Below, one piece after another: positions 41,682 through 51,106 of a stretch of DNA of 64,000 nt; the stretch's first letter is position 1, and each line of letters starts with the position of its first letter. Origin of the DNA: Bin18 sp965242795 (lineage in GTDB: Bacteria > Desulfobacterota > Binatia > Bin18); the NCBI GenBank assembly GCA_965242795.1, contig OZ251505.1, forward strand, positions 2,604,001 through 2,668,000. Direction: 5' to 3'. The notes under the pieces are model-generated. The model saw only the letters and a list, made by a program, of their open reading frames with translations, was not told the origin of the DNA and searched no databases. Position numbers and translations under genes: made by a program.

Positions 41682-42830
41682 TCAGACGCCGAGCACGAGC
41701 GAGGCGCCGCTGTGGCGCCGGCCGAGCGTGCCGCCCGTGCCGTGACACAGCACGAGGTTGCAGTTCTCGACCTGCCGCGCGCCGCATTCGCCGCGCAATT
41801 GTTTGACGGCCTCGATCACCAGAAAGATGCCGCGCATCCCCGGATGGTTGGACGACAACCCGCCGCCGTCCGTGTTGATCGGCAACGCGCCCTCCAGGCC
41901 GATGCGGCCGTCCTGCACGTAGGCGCCGCCCTCGCCCTTCCCACAGAATCCCAGGCTCTCCAGGGTGATGCAGACCGTGATGGTGAACGAGTCGTAGATC
42001 ATCGCCATGTCGAAGTCGGCGTGGGTGACGCCGGCGCGGGCCAGGGCCTTCGGCCCGGACTGGACCGCGGCCGCGTCGGTCAGATCGCGCATCCCGGCGC
42101 TGGTATGCGTGCACGCCTCCGCCGCGCCCAGGATATAGACCGGTTTCTTCGGCAGGTCGCGCGCGCGTTCCGCGGACGTGACGACCAGCGCGCCGCCGCC
42201 GTCCGAGATCATGCAGCAGTCCAGCAGGTGCAGCGGCGACGACACCACGCGCGAGGCCAGCACATCGTCCACGCTGATCGGGTCGCGGAATTTGGCCGCG
42301 GGATTGAGCGCGGCATGGCGGCGCGTGATCACCGCGATCTCGGCCAACTGCTCGCTGGTGGTGCCGAACTCGTGCATGTGCCGCTGTGCGGCCAGCGCAT
42401 AGTCGCCGACCGTGGTCGGGCCGTAGCACGCCTCGAACTGTTCGGGCGGGTCGCCGCCGCTCGCCCCGCCGGTGCCGACCGCAAAACGGTCCGACGACCA
42501 CTTGCTGCCGTACAGAATCAGCGCCACGTCGCAGTAGCCCGCGGCAATCGCGGCCGCGGCGTGGGCCGTATGCGACACGAACGACGAGCCGCCGATCGAG
42601 TTGGAATCCAGAAAGTCCGGATGCAGGTCCAGATGTTCGGCCAGCGCGATGATGCCCATACCGCCCACGCCAGAGGTGAACAGGCCGTTCACGTCGCCGA
42701 GGCGCAGTCCGGCGTCTTCCAGCGCCCCGCGCGCGCTCTCGGCCATGAGTTGATACTGGGTCTTGTGCGGCGCCCAGCGCAGCGGATGTTCATAGACGCC
42801 GGCCAGCGCGGCTTTGCGGCTGATGCTCAT
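41682..42830 (-). CDS. Thiolase-fold protein, probably Ltp2-like retro-aldolase rather than thiolase
   Basis: 382 residues, thiolase superfamily (SCP2-thiolase type): GALEDAGLRLGDVNGLFTSG, SSFVSHTAHAAAAIAAGYCD, DAAAVQSGPKALARAGV and CHGTGGTLGRRHSGASLVLG. At the position of the nucleophilic Cys (usual N-A-C-A-S-G) the sequence reads S-I-G-G-S-S, so ordinary thiolysis is unlikely. Cys-less members that associate with a DUF35 protein, such as Ltp2, cleave beta-hydroxyacyl-CoA by retro-aldol reaction. With the DUF35 and MaoC genes nearby, a hydratase-then-aldolase side-chain removal is a reasonable inference; the substrate is unknown. Confidence 0.85.
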   Translation of the reverse strand: MSISRKAALAGVYEHPLRWAPHKTQYQLMAESARGALEDAGLRLGDVNGLFTSGVGGMGIIALAEHLDLHPDFLDSNSIGGSSFVSHTAHAAAAIAAGYCDVALILYGSKWSSDRFAVGTGGASGGDPPEQFEACYGPTTVGDYALAAQRHMHEFGTTSEQLAEIAVITRRHAALNPAAKFRDPISVDDVLASRVVSSPLHLLDCCMISDGGGALVVTSAERARDLPKKPVYILGAAEACTHTSAGMRDLTDAAAVQSGPKALARAGVTHADFDMAMIYDSFTITVCITLESLGFCGKGEGGAYVQDGRIGLEGALPINTDGGGLSSNHPGMRGIFLVIEAVKQLRGECGARQVENCNLVLCHGTGGTLGRRHSGASLVLGV

Positions 42831-43002
42831 GCGGCTCCTTTTGACGCCCTTCGACAGATGAATTCGCTAATCAGATGATCCGGAGACCGTTTCGACAGGC
42901 TCAACGGGCTGAAAGCGAGACTTGGTTGGGAAGCCTCTCGAAGGGTGTCGAGACGATTCCGAGGGCACTTTGGAGATGCGGAACGCCATTCCGTGACGCC
43001 GA

Positions 43003-43800
43003 CTACGCGAAGAAGTCGGTGATCGTTTGACACGCCGCGGGTGCCTGTTCGAGCGGCAGCCAATGGCCGGCCGCGGGGATCACCGCCAACTCGGCACCCG
43101 CGATGCCGGCGCGCAGCGTCTCCGCCTGCGCGACCGGCGTGGTCTGATCGTCCTCGCCGGCCAGCACCAGCGTCGGCACCGTAATCTCGCCCAGCCGCGC
43201 GGTCAGGTCCACTTCCCGACACGCGGCCAGATCGAAATAGCGTACGCGCGGGTCGGTCTTGGTCTGCTCCATCCAGCCTTCGCGCACGACCTCCTTGGGA
43301 GTCTTGGGCGAACAGGACAGATTCGTGAACGGCTGCCCCTGACGGCCCTTCATGACGGATTCCCATGTCGAGAGAATCTCGTCGGGCACGTTGAACTTGG
43401 CAGCCGTACAGGTGAGCGCCAGTCCCTCGACCATGTCGGGATGCCGCAGCGCCAAGTCCATCGCAACCGCGCCACCCATGGAATGGCCGATCACGACAAC
43501 CGGCCGCAGGCCCAGCGTTTTCCATACCGCATAGCTGAAGTCCGTGTACGTGGCGACGCTCTTGAGGCTTTCCGTCCCGCTGGACCGGCCGTGGCCCGGA
43601 AAATCGAACGCCAGCGGGCTGTGCCCGTCCGACAATCCTTCCAATAGCTTGTAGCCGAAATGACCGTTACTTCCTGCACCGTGCACGTAGAAGAAGAGCC
43701 GTCCGCGGCTCAGGTTCGGCACGACGTCCGGCAGCGTAGTCTGGCCGGTATGGAAATAGTGGACCGCGTAGTCGTCCACCTCGACATATTTGGTCGGCAT
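43003..43800 (-). CDS. Alpha/beta hydrolase
   Basis: 265 residues. HGAGSNGHFGY (oxyanion region), FDFPGHGRSSG, nucleophile S107 in GHSMGGAV, an acid in VLAGEDDQTTPV and His in AAGHWLPLEQ complete the triad. No signal peptide. It may hydrolyse an ester or thioester in the acyl-CoA pathway of its neighbours, but the family is too broad to name a substrate. A repeat-bearing gap of 172 bp separates it from the thiolase-like gene. Confidence 0.9.
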   Translation of the reverse strand: MPTKYVEVDDYAVHYFHTGQTTLPDVVPNLSRGRLFFYVHGAGSNGHFGYKLLEGLSDGHSPLAFDFPGHGRSSGTESLKSVATYTDFSYAVWKTLGLRPVVVIGHSMGGAVAMDLALRHPDMVEGLALTCTAAKFNVPDEILSTWESVMKGRQGQPFTNLSCSPKTPKEVVREGWMEQTKTDPRVRYFDLAACREVDLTARLGEITVPTLVLAGEDDQTTPVAQAETLRAGIAGAELAVIPAAGHWLPLEQAPAACQTITDFFA

Positions 43801-43905
43801 GATCCCTCGCCAGAAAAAGCTGCCGACTCAGTAATCGGCGGGCTTCTGGTTTGTCAAGTTCCCAAGGCAGCCTCAAGGAGTGCGTTGATAGGGGGATATA
43901 GTCCT

Positions 43906-44013
43906 GTAGGTCGGATTAGCCCGTAGGGCGTAATCCGACAGGGGTGCGCGGTGGGGCCGATTAATCCGGCAGGGGATAGGAATGTCGGATTATGCTTCGC
44001 TAATCCGACCTAC
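43906..44013. repeat. Inverted-repeat element GTAGGTCGGATTAG, copy 3
   Basis: Begins GTAGGTCGGATTAGCCCG and ends TTCGCTAATCCGACCTAC. The longest of the three copies; its centre also contains a second, imperfect ATTAATCCGGC. Confidence 0.75.
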
Positions 44014-44036
44014 GGGGCGGGAGCGGAGTGGCCCCC

Positions 44037-44063
44037 GTCCGCGGCCTGAATCAGGCCGCGGAC
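44037..44063. repeat. Perfect 13-bp inverted repeat after the CBS gene
   Basis: GTCCGCGGCCTGA, one base, TCAGGCCGCGGAC. It lies 11 bases beyond the CBS-gene stop and is a possible transcription end signal, though no T-tract follows on either strand. Confidence 0.55.
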
Positions 44064-44073
44064 AGAGAGAGGC

Positions 44074-44631
44074 TCAGCCGCCGTCGACCTCGCCGGGGTG
44101 CAGCAATTCAGGCTGTGGCGGGAGGTTGAGGACCGTCTCGGGGAAGAATTCGGCCAGGTACGAAATGATGTGCTTGACCGACAACATGCCGACCGGCCGG
44201 TGGTCCGCGTCCACCAGCGCGAGCCGCCGGAAGCCGCCCTCGCCCATCCGGTTGAGCGCGAAGGCGATCGGGGCATCGACGGGCAGCGCATCTGGGTCGG
44301 CCGTCATGACGGATTCGACGCTGACGCGGGCCAGATCCTGATCCCGTCCCAGGACTTTGTTCAATAGGTCCCGCTCGGTGAAGATGCCGACGAGGCGGTC
44401 GTCATGCAGCACCAGCACGCAGCCGACGTTCTGCTCCTGCATGACGCGGATGGCCTCGGCCACGCTGGCGTGCGGGGCGACGTTCGCCGGCGGCACGTAC
44501 GGCAGGATGCTGATCGGTTCCTGCAGCGCGCTTTCGTTCAACTGCCGCCGGTCGGGCGCCGCGCGCTCGGCCATAATGTGTTCTTCTTCCTGCAGCCCTT
44601 CGTTCGCATACCCGTTGTTGTCTTCCGTCAT
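44074..44631 (-). CDS. Tandem CBS-domain protein
   Basis: 185 residues from MTEDNNGYANEGLQEEE. After a hydrophilic N-terminus of about 50 residues come two CBS domains: HASVAEAIRVMQEQNVGCVL...GIFTERDLL, and VMTADPDALPVDAPIAFALNRM ... GMLSVKHIISYLAEFF. CBS pairs bind adenine nucleotides and act as sensors. No catalytic domain is attached, so it may regulate a partner in trans. It lies between a repeat element and metH; no operon link is evident. Confidence 0.88.
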   Translation of the reverse strand: MTEDNNGYANEGLQEEEHIMAERAAPDRRQLNESALQEPISILPYVPPANVAPHASVAEAIRVMQEQNVGCVLVLHDDRLVGIFTERDLLNKVLGRDQDLARVSVESVMTADPDALPVDAPIAFALNRMGEGGFRRLALVDADHRPVGMLSVKHIISYLAEFFPETVLNLPPQPELLHPGEVDGG

Positions 44632-44786
44632 GGGTCTCGCCTCCTCTCGACGCCGGAGAGCCGGCCGGCGGGCCCGTGGCGCCGTGGCCCGCCCGGCTGT
44701 TTCGTCATCTGCGGCAAATCTACGCCCAGGCAAATTCGGAATTCAAGTATCCTCCCGACGCCGCGGCCCCGCCCCTCTCTCCCGAT

Positions 44787-47700
44787 TCAGAGGGCCGCGG
44801 CGCGGGTGTCCGTCCGTGCCAAGCGGTGCTCGAAGGCGGTGAGTTCGTCGTCCCGGACCGAAAAATACTTCGCGTGCGGGTGGTGGAAGACCAGCGCCGA
44901 CACGGACGCCTCCGGGTCCATCATGTAGCCCTCGGTCAGCCGTACGCCGATGGATTCTGTGACGGGTAACGCGGCGAACAGTTTCGCCTGGTCTTCCAGC
45001 CGCGGACAAGCCGGATAGCCGAAGCTCACCCGCACGCCGCGGTACTGCGCCTTGAACCGCTCGCGCATGGTCATCTCTGGCGGGTCGGCGAATCCCCACA
45101 TTGCGCGCAGGCGCTGGTGCAGTAACTCGGCGAACGCCTCGGCGCTTTCGATGGCGAGCGCCTGCAGGACGTGCGAGCGGAGATAATCGCCCGCGGCGCG
45201 GTATTCGCCCGCCAACTCGCGCACGCCGTGACCGCACGTCACCGCGAACAGCGCCACGTAATCGCGCCGGCCCGACGCGGCCGGGGCGACGAAGTCGCTC
45301 AGGCACAGCCCTTCGGCGTGCGTCTGGCGGGGAAAGACGAAGGTCTCCAGCAGCCGGTCCCCCTCGTCAAGCAGGCGCAAGCTATCGCCGTCGCCCTGGG
45401 CGGCGAAGAAGCGAAAGACCGCGCGGGCGGAAAACAGCTTTTCGGCCACCACGTCGTCCATGACGCTGCGCACCCGTTCGTGCAGGTCCACGGCTTTGGC
45501 GTCCCCGCGCGCGAGAAGCGTGTCCAGGTTGCCCTTCAGCCCGAGGTGCTTGCCGTACAACATGCTCGGGTTGAGGTAGGCGAAGATGCTGTCCAAGTCG
45601 TAGTCGTCCAGGGTGTGGACGCGCAGGTCGGGCGGCTGCGGAATTGGCCCGTCGTGCGGCACGACCGCCGGGCGGACCGTGGGAGCGGGCGTTGCTCCGG
45701 TGCGGGAAGCCGGCCGCGGCGAGACCGTCAGGGTGGCCGCGTCCCGTTCCATCTCCCGACACAGCGCGGCGCGCTTGTCGTCGTCCATGAGCCGGTTGGC
45801 GAGGTCGAGCCCGCGCATGGCGTCATTGGCGTAGCACACCAAGCCGTCGTACTCGGGCGCGATTTTGCCCGCGGTGAAGCGCGGGGTCAGCGCGGCGCCG
45901 CCGACCAGCAAGGGGCACGCGACGCCGGCGGTCTTGAGGTCCTGCGCCGTCACGACCATCTGCTGCGCGGATTTGACCAGCAAACCGGATAGGCCAACCA
46001 TGTCGGGCCGGTGCGTGCGCACCGCGTCGATGAGGGTTTCGGGCGCGACCTTGATGCCCAGATTGACCACGCGGTAACCGTTGTTGGACAGGATGATCTC
46101 GACCAGATTTTTGCCGATGTCGTGCACGTCGCCCTTGACCGTGGCCAGGAGGACGCTGCCCTTGTGCATCCCGTCCACCTTCTCCATGAACGGTTCCAGG
46201 TGTTGGACCGCGGCCTTCATGGCTTCGGCGCTCTGCAGCACCTCGGCCACGATGAGTTCGTTGTTGTTGAACAGCCGGCCGACCTCGTCCATGCCGGCCA
46301 TGAGCGGGCCGTTGATGACGTCCAGCGCGGGCCGCTCGGCCAACGCCGCGTCCAGGTCGTCGGTCAGGCCGTCCTTGGAGCCCTCGACGATGCAGCGGGC
46401 CAAGCGTTCGTCCAGCGGCAGGTCGGCGCGCGCGTCGGTGACGACCGTCGCCTTCTTCTGGCGGAAATGCGCGGCAAAGGCGGCGACCGGGTCTTCGCCG
46501 CGCCAAAAGATCAGGTCCTCGGCCAGCCGTTTCTCGTGCACGGGGATCGAGGCGTAGCGCGTCAGCTTCTCGGTGTTGACGATCGCCAAGTCGAGCCCGG
46601 CCTTGACGCACAGGTAGAGAAAGACCGAGTTGAGGACCTCGCGGCCGGCCGGCGGCAGGCCGAACGAGACGTTGCTGATGCCGAGAATGGTCTTGCAGGC
46701 CGGCAGGGCGCGCTTGATCGCCGCCACCCCGGCTATCGTCTCCTCGCCGGCGCCGACGTAGTTGCGGTCGCCGGTGCCGAGCGGGAACACCAGCGGGTCG
46801 AAGATCAGGTCTTCGGCCGGCAGCCCGTATTTCCCGGTCAGCAGCGTGAAACTGCGCTGCGCGACGGCGAGCTTCCGCTCCCGGCTGACGGCCATGCCCT
46901 GCTCTGGGTCTTCGTCGATGCAGCCAACCACCACGGCCGCGCCGTAACGCCTGAGCAACGGCACGACCCGGGCGAAGCGCTCTTCGCCGTCTTCCAGGTT
47001 GATCGAGTTGACGATGGCCTTGCCCTGCGAACGTTCCAGCGCGGCGCGGATCACGTCCGGGTCGGTCGAGTCGATCATCAGCGGGACTTTGATCTTGCGC
47101 ACCACCTGGTCCAGAAACGCGGTCACGTCGGCCAGCTCGTCACGGTCCGGGTCGGCCAGACACACGTCCACGACGTGGGCGCCGCCGCGCACCTGCCGGC
47201 GGCCGATCTCCGCGGCGTCCTCGAACGCACCTTCGGCGATCAGCCGCTTGAACCGCCGCGAGCCGATCACGTTCGTGCGTTCACCGACCAGCAGCGGGCG
47301 CTTGTCGTCATCGATCACGAGCGGCTCCAGCCCCGACACCGCACTGCCCGCGGGCCGCGGCGGACGCCGCGGGGGCTTGCCGGCCAGCATCCGGCCGAGC
47401 ATTCGGATGTGCGCCGGCGTGGTGCCGCAGCAGCCGCCCAGCATGTTCAACCAGCCCTCGTCGACGAAGCGCTCCAGCTTGGCGGCGAGCGACTCGGGCG
47501 ACTCGTTGTAGCGTCCGTTCTCGTCGGGCAGGCCAGCGTTGGGAATGCACAGCGTCGGAAACCGCGACACCCCGGCGAGGGTGCGCAGGTGGTCGGTCAT
47601 GAAGTCGGGGCCGGTCGCACAGTTGAGCCCCACCGCCAGCAGGTCGCGGTGCGCAATCGCGACGTACAGCGCCTCCACCCCCTGACCGGCCAGCATCGTG

Positions 47701-48329
47701 CCCATCGTTTCGATGGTCACCGACACGGCCACGGGCACGCGCACGCCGACCGTATCGACCGCGTCGTCGATGCCGAGCAGCGCGGCCTTGAGGTTGAGCG
47801 TGTCCTGCGTGGTCTCCAGCAGCAGCAGGTCCACGCCGCCGCGCAACAGCCCTTCGACCTGTTCGGTATATGCCTGCCGCAGTCGGGCGAAGGTGACGCC
47901 GCCGGTGACCGACAGGGTTTTGGTCGTGGGTCCCAGCGAGCCGGCCACGAAGCGCGGTTTGCCCGGAGTGGCGGACGCCCGGGCCGCGGCGCACGCCAGT
48001 TCCGCGGCCGCCTGGTTGATGTCGCGCGCCCGGTCGTGCAGGCCGAACTCCGCCAGCACGATGCTGGTGGCGCCGAAGGTGTCCGTCTCGATGACGTCGG
48101 AGCCGGCGTCCAGAAAACTGTCGTGAATCTCCGCGATGACCTGCGGGCGGGTCAGCACCAGATGTTCGTTGCAGCCGTCGTACTCGGCGCCGCCGAAGTC
48201 TTCGGCGCGGAGATTCTCGGCCTGGATGGACGTCCCCATCGCGCCGTCGAACAGCAGCACGCGCTCGGACAGCAACGCGATCAGGTCGGACGCCGCGGGA
48301 GCGAGAGGCAGTGAGAAATCTTCCGTCAT
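44787..48329 (-). CDS. metH: Cobalamin-dependent methionine synthase MetH
   Basis: 1180 residues (E. coli MetH has 1227), all four modules present. Homocysteine domain: LLFDGAMGTSIQ and the zinc ligands C237, C300 and C301 (GLNCATG, GGCCGTTP). Methyltetrahydrofolate domain from about 345 (VGERTNVIGSRRFKRLI). Cobalamin domain with helical cap and GDVHDIGKN (H736 as the lower cobalt ligand). C-terminal AdoMet reactivation domain (VSFGYPACPRLEDQ, near 1095-1110). It methylates homocysteine to methionine using 5-methyltetrahydrofolate. No cobalamin riboswitch was recognised upstream. A GC-rich inverted repeat overlaps the stop codon. Confidence 0.97.
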   Translation of the reverse strand: MTEDFSLPLAPAASDLIALLSERVLLFDGAMGTSIQAENLRAEDFGGAEYDGCNEHLVLTRPQVIAEIHDSFLDAGSDVIETDTFGATSIVLAEFGLHDRARDINQAAAELACAAARASATPGKPRFVAGSLGPTTKTLSVTGGVTFARLRQAYTEQVEGLLRGGVDLLLLETTQDTLNLKAALLGIDDAVDTVGVRVPVAVSVTIETMGTMLAGQGVEALYVAIAHRDLLAVGLNCATGPDFMTDHLRTLAGVSRFPTLCIPNAGLPDENGRYNESPESLAAKLERFVDEGWLNMLGGCCGTTPAHIRMLGRMLAGKPPRRPPRPAGSAVSGLEPLVIDDDKRPLLVGERTNVIGSRRFKRLIAEGAFEDAAEIGRRQVRGGAHVVDVCLADPDRDELADVTAFLDQVVRKIKVPLMIDSTDPDVIRAALERSQGKAIVNSINLEDGEERFARVVPLLRRYGAAVVVGCIDEDPEQGMAVSRERKLAVAQRSFTLLTGKYGLPAEDLIFDPLVFPLGTGDRNYVGAGEETIAGVAAIKRALPACKTILGISNVSFGLPPAGREVLNSVFLYLCVKAGLDLAIVNTEKLTRYASIPVHEKRLAEDLIFWRGEDPVAAFAAHFRQKKATVVTDARADLPLDERLARCIVEGSKDGLTDDLDAALAERPALDVINGPLMAGMDEVGRLFNNNELIVAEVLQSAEAMKAAVQHLEPFMEKVDGMHKGSVLLATVKGDVHDIGKNLVEIILSNNGYRVVNLGIKVAPETLIDAVRTHRPDMVGLSGLLVKSAQQMVVTAQDLKTAGVACPLLVGGAALTPRFTAGKIAPEYDGLVCYANDAMRGLDLANRLMDDDKRAALCREMERDAATLTVSPRPASRTGATPAPTVRPAVVPHDGPIPQPPDLRVHTLDDYDLDSIFAYLNPSMLYGKHLGLKGNLDTLLARGDAKAVDLHERVRSVMDDVVAEKLFSARAVFRFFAAQGDGDSLRLLDEGDRLLETFVFPRQTHAEGLCLSDFVAPAASGRRDYVALFAVTCGHGVRELAGEYRAAGDYLRSHVLQALAIESAEAFAELLHQRLRAMWGFADPPEMTMRERFKAQYRGVRVSFGYPACPRLEDQAKLFAALPVTESIGVRLTEGYMMDPEASVSALVFHHPHAKYFSVRDDELTAFEHRLARTDTRAAAL

Positions 48330-48768
48330 AGGCGCCGCATTCTACGGACGGATGGCAAACAGGACAACGCGGGCCACGTTCGGGAGGACGGCGGTTCTGT
48401 CCTTTCCCTCATTCTAGTCTGTCCTGTCGGATAGAGGGGCCTCGACTCCGAGAATGACCTGCAGGGTGGTTTCGTGCCCGTTTCGACAAGCTCAACGGGC
48501 GGGGACCTTGAGCTTGTCGAAAGGTCGAAGGGTCGAATCGTTGTTGCTTCGGCGGGAAGGGCAGGCACGGGGGCCTGCCCCTACGGGTTCTCTCTCCCTT
48601 CGACCAGCTCGGGGACCAAGGAGAGGGGGAGAGCCTGCCCTGGACCTGATGGGGGGTCTTTGCATCCACCCACAAATTTCAAACCGCCACGCGGGCCGCG
48701 TTCGGCTATCGGGCCGGGCGCCGGTCGTGCTACACGCCGGCATACCCTACGCTTCCAGGAGGTTGCCC
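48330..48768. other. Divergent intergenic region metH / purine permease, repeat-rich
   Basis: 439 bases. Contains TTTCGACAAGCTCAACGGGC facing GAGCTTGTCGAAAGG (48480-48520), an element of the GTAGGGGCAGGCCCCC family (48560-48584), and a CCTTCGACCAGCTCGGGG variant. AGGAGG at 48757-48762 belongs to the permease. No gene is credible here. Confidence 0.65.
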
Positions 48769-50085
48769 ATGTCCGAAGATTCCAAAACCCTCCAATGGTT
48801 GGATCGCCGGTTCGCCATCGCCGCGCACGGCTCGAACTGGCGCCGGGAGGTCGTCGCCGGCGTGACGACGTTCCTCGCCATGGCCTACATCACGGTCGTC
48901 AACCCGGCCATTCTGTCCGACGCCGGCATGGACTTCGGCGGGGTCTTCGTCGCGACCTGCCTGGTGGCGGCCGCGGGCACCTTCGTCATGGGCTGGGCCG
49001 CCAACTATCCCATCGCCATTGCGCCCGGCATGGGTCAGAACGCCTTCTTCGCCTACACCGTCGTGCTCGGCATGGGTCATACGTGGCAGGTCGCGCTGGG
49101 CGCGGTGTTCCTGTCCGGCGTCGTGTTCCTGGTCCTGAGCGTGGTCCCCGTCCGCGAGTGGCTGATCGACGCCATCCCGCGCAACCTCAAGCTCGGCATT
49201 TCCGCGGGCATCGGGCTCTTCATCGCCTTCATCGCCATGAAGAACGCGGGCATCGTGACCGACCATCCGGCCACGCTCGTGTCCTTCGGCGACCTGACCG
49301 ACTTCGGGCCCGCGGCGGCGCTGGTCGGCTTCGTGTTGATCGCCGCGCTCGTCGCCCGCGGGGTGAGCGGCGCCCTGGTCATCGGCATGTTGTGCATGGC
49401 CGCGGTCGGCTGGGTCACCGGCGCCGCGGAGTTCCACGGCGTCGTAGCCTTGCCCCCTTCGCCCGCGCCGGTTCTGTTGCAACTCGACGTCGCCGGGGCG
49501 CTGCACCTGTCGATGGTGACCGTGATCCTGTCGCTGCTGCTGGTCGACGTGTTCGACACGGCCGGCACCCTGGTCGCCGTGGCGACGCGCGGCGGACTGC
49601 TCGACGCCGAGGGCCGATTGCCGCGGCTGCGCGGCGCGCTGCTGGCCGATTCCGGCGCGACGGCCCTCTCCTCGCTGCTGGGCACGTCGTCGTCCACGAG
49701 TTTCATCGAAAGCGCCGCGGGCGTGGAGAGCGGCGGACGAACCGGCCTCACCGCGGTCGTGGTCGCGGCGTTGTTCCTGCTGTGCCTGCTGCTGGCGCCG
49801 CTGGCGCAGAGCGTGCCGGGGTATGCGTCGAGCGCCGCGCTGCTGTTCGTGGCTGCGCTGATGACGCGCGGTATCGCCGATCTGACCTGGGACGACCCGA
49901 CGGAAGCCGCGCCGGCGGCCGTGACCGCGATCGCCATGCCGCTCAGCTTTTCCGTGGCCGACGGCATCGGGCTGGGGTTCATGACCTACGCGGTCGGCAA
50001 GCTGTTGGCGGGCCGCGGCGGCGAATGTCCGCCCGCGGTGTACGTCATCGCCACGGTCTTCGCGGTCAAGTTCGTATGGCTGTAA
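48769..50085 (+). CDS. AzgA-type NCS2 purine (adenine/hypoxanthine/guanine) permease
   Basis: 438 residues from MSEDSKTLQWLDRRF; perfect AGGAGG seven bases upstream. The sequence REVVAGVTTFLAMAYITVVNPAILSDAGM, AIAPGMGQNAFFAYTVV and GTSSSTSFIESAAGVESGGRTGL is characteristic of the AzgA/PbuG branch of NCS2, with about 13 membrane helices in a 7+7 arrangement. It imports purine bases with protons. The neighbouring convergent gene encodes a Tsx-like outer-membrane channel, so the two could carry nucleosides/bases across both membranes. Confidence 0.93.
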   Translation: MSEDSKTLQWLDRRFAIAAHGSNWRREVVAGVTTFLAMAYITVVNPAILSDAGMDFGGVFVATCLVAAAGTFVMGWAANYPIAIAPGMGQNAFFAYTVVLGMGHTWQVALGAVFLSGVVFLVLSVVPVREWLIDAIPRNLKLGISAGIGLFIAFIAMKNAGIVTDHPATLVSFGDLTDFGPAAALVGFVLIAALVARGVSGALVIGMLCMAAVGWVTGAAEFHGVVALPPSPAPVLLQLDVAGALHLSMVTVILSLLLVDVFDTAGTLVAVATRGGLLDAEGRLPRLRGALLADSGATALSSLLGTSSSTSFIESAAGVESGGRTGLTAVVVAALFLLCLLLAPLAQSVPGYASSAALLFVAALMTRGIADLTWDDPTEAAPAAVTAIAMPLSFSVADGIGLGFMTYAVGKLLAGRGGECPPAVYVIATVFAVKFVWL

Positions 50086-50291
50086 TGCCGGTGGGCGGCG
50101 TGGCCCTGTCGATGGGAAGCCCTCACCCCTGGATCGTGTCCGAGGCAGGCTCTCGCCCTTATCTCGGACGGAGAGAGGACAGGAAGCCTGCCCTTCGCCT
50201 TAGAGCAACGACGCTTCGGGCCTTCGACAAGCTCAGGGATCGCAGGTTCACCAACCGGGCTCAGAGCACCGCAATCTCGGGGTCCGACCGG

Positions 50292-51074
50292 TCAGAAGCG
50301 GCCGGCGAGCAGGAGTTGTGGGACGCTCTCGTTGTCCTTGGTGCCGAGTTTGTTGTCCCAGTGCTGGTATTCCATACCGATGAACAGCCGGTCGGCGTGG
50401 CCGGTCACCAACTTGCCGAGGTCGAGCCGGAACTGCGTCTGGGTGAAGTACCAGCTTTCGACCGGGCCGCCGAACTCGTTGGTTCGGCAGTGGGCGTACT
50501 CGGCGTGGCCCTCGATCGAGAACGACAGACCCTTGATGGTGAACGGGTAGGCCCAGTTGATGTCGAACAGGAAGCTGTCGCTCTCCTTGGGCGCGCCGCC
50601 ACGAGCCACGCCGCGGCTGTAGTCGATGTACGCGGTGAAGTCGGTATTCAGAAACGCGAAGCCGGGCAGGTCCCACGATGCGCGCAGCCCAGGAAGGAAC
50701 TTGATGACTTTCGGGTCCACGCCGCCGTTGATGCCGGTGATGATCGAAAAATCCTTGATCGGTCCGATGGAGAAGGCCTTCTTCGTGATCTTGCCCAGGC
50801 TGAAATAGACGTAGAACTCGCCGTAGATGTCGTTGTCGTTGAAGCCGTCGTCGTGCGTGTCTTCGATGAAGTCCGCGAAGAAGAAGCTCTCGCCGTACGT
50901 CCAACCCATCGCGTTCTGCAACGTCAGGATGGGCGTGTGCTCATTGCGGCCCGTGAACGGGTTTTCGATCAGGCCGTACTGAAATTGCACCTCGCTCGTC
51001 CGCCATTCCACGAACGCCGCCGCGGGCGCGGACGCCAGCAGGACGAAGACCAATGCCGCAACACCCTGTTTCAT
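50292..51074 (-). CDS. Tsx-like (nucleoside channel family) outer-membrane beta-barrel
   Basis: 260 residues with signal peptide (MKQGVAALVFVLLASAPAAA). A 12-strand-type barrel with FTGRNEHTPILTLQNAMGWT, FFFADFIEDTHDDG, DIYGEFYVYFSLGKIT and a terminal Phe (LLLAGRF) resembles Tsx/OmpK. In characterised members the channel admits nucleosides. Convergent with the AzgA permease gene across a 206-bp repeat-bearing gap. Start at 51074; the longer frame reads through the next gene out of phase. Confidence 0.82.
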   Translation of the reverse strand: MKQGVAALVFVLLASAPAAAFVEWRTSEVQFQYGLIENPFTGRNEHTPILTLQNAMGWTYGESFFFADFIEDTHDDGFNDNDIYGEFYVYFSLGKITKKAFSIGPIKDFSIITGINGGVDPKVIKFLPGLRASWDLPGFAFLNTDFTAYIDYSRGVARGGAPKESDSFLFDINWAYPFTIKGLSFSIEGHAEYAHCRTNEFGGPVESWYFTQTQFRLDLGKLVTGHADRLFIGMEYQHWDNKLGTKDNESVPQLLLAGRF

Positions 51075-51106
51075 CTCTCTCCTCTCCTTGACGCGAAAGG
51101 CTCCCC

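Noticed and set aside
46011..48314. 767-codon plus-strand frame opposite metH
   Set aside because: Shadow of metH; composition rich in His/Gln/Val/Arg and no recognisable motif.
48330..48460. Cobalamin or SAM riboswitch upstream of metH
   Set aside because: No conserved B12-box-like or SAM-riboswitch elements could be seen; the region is mostly repeats.
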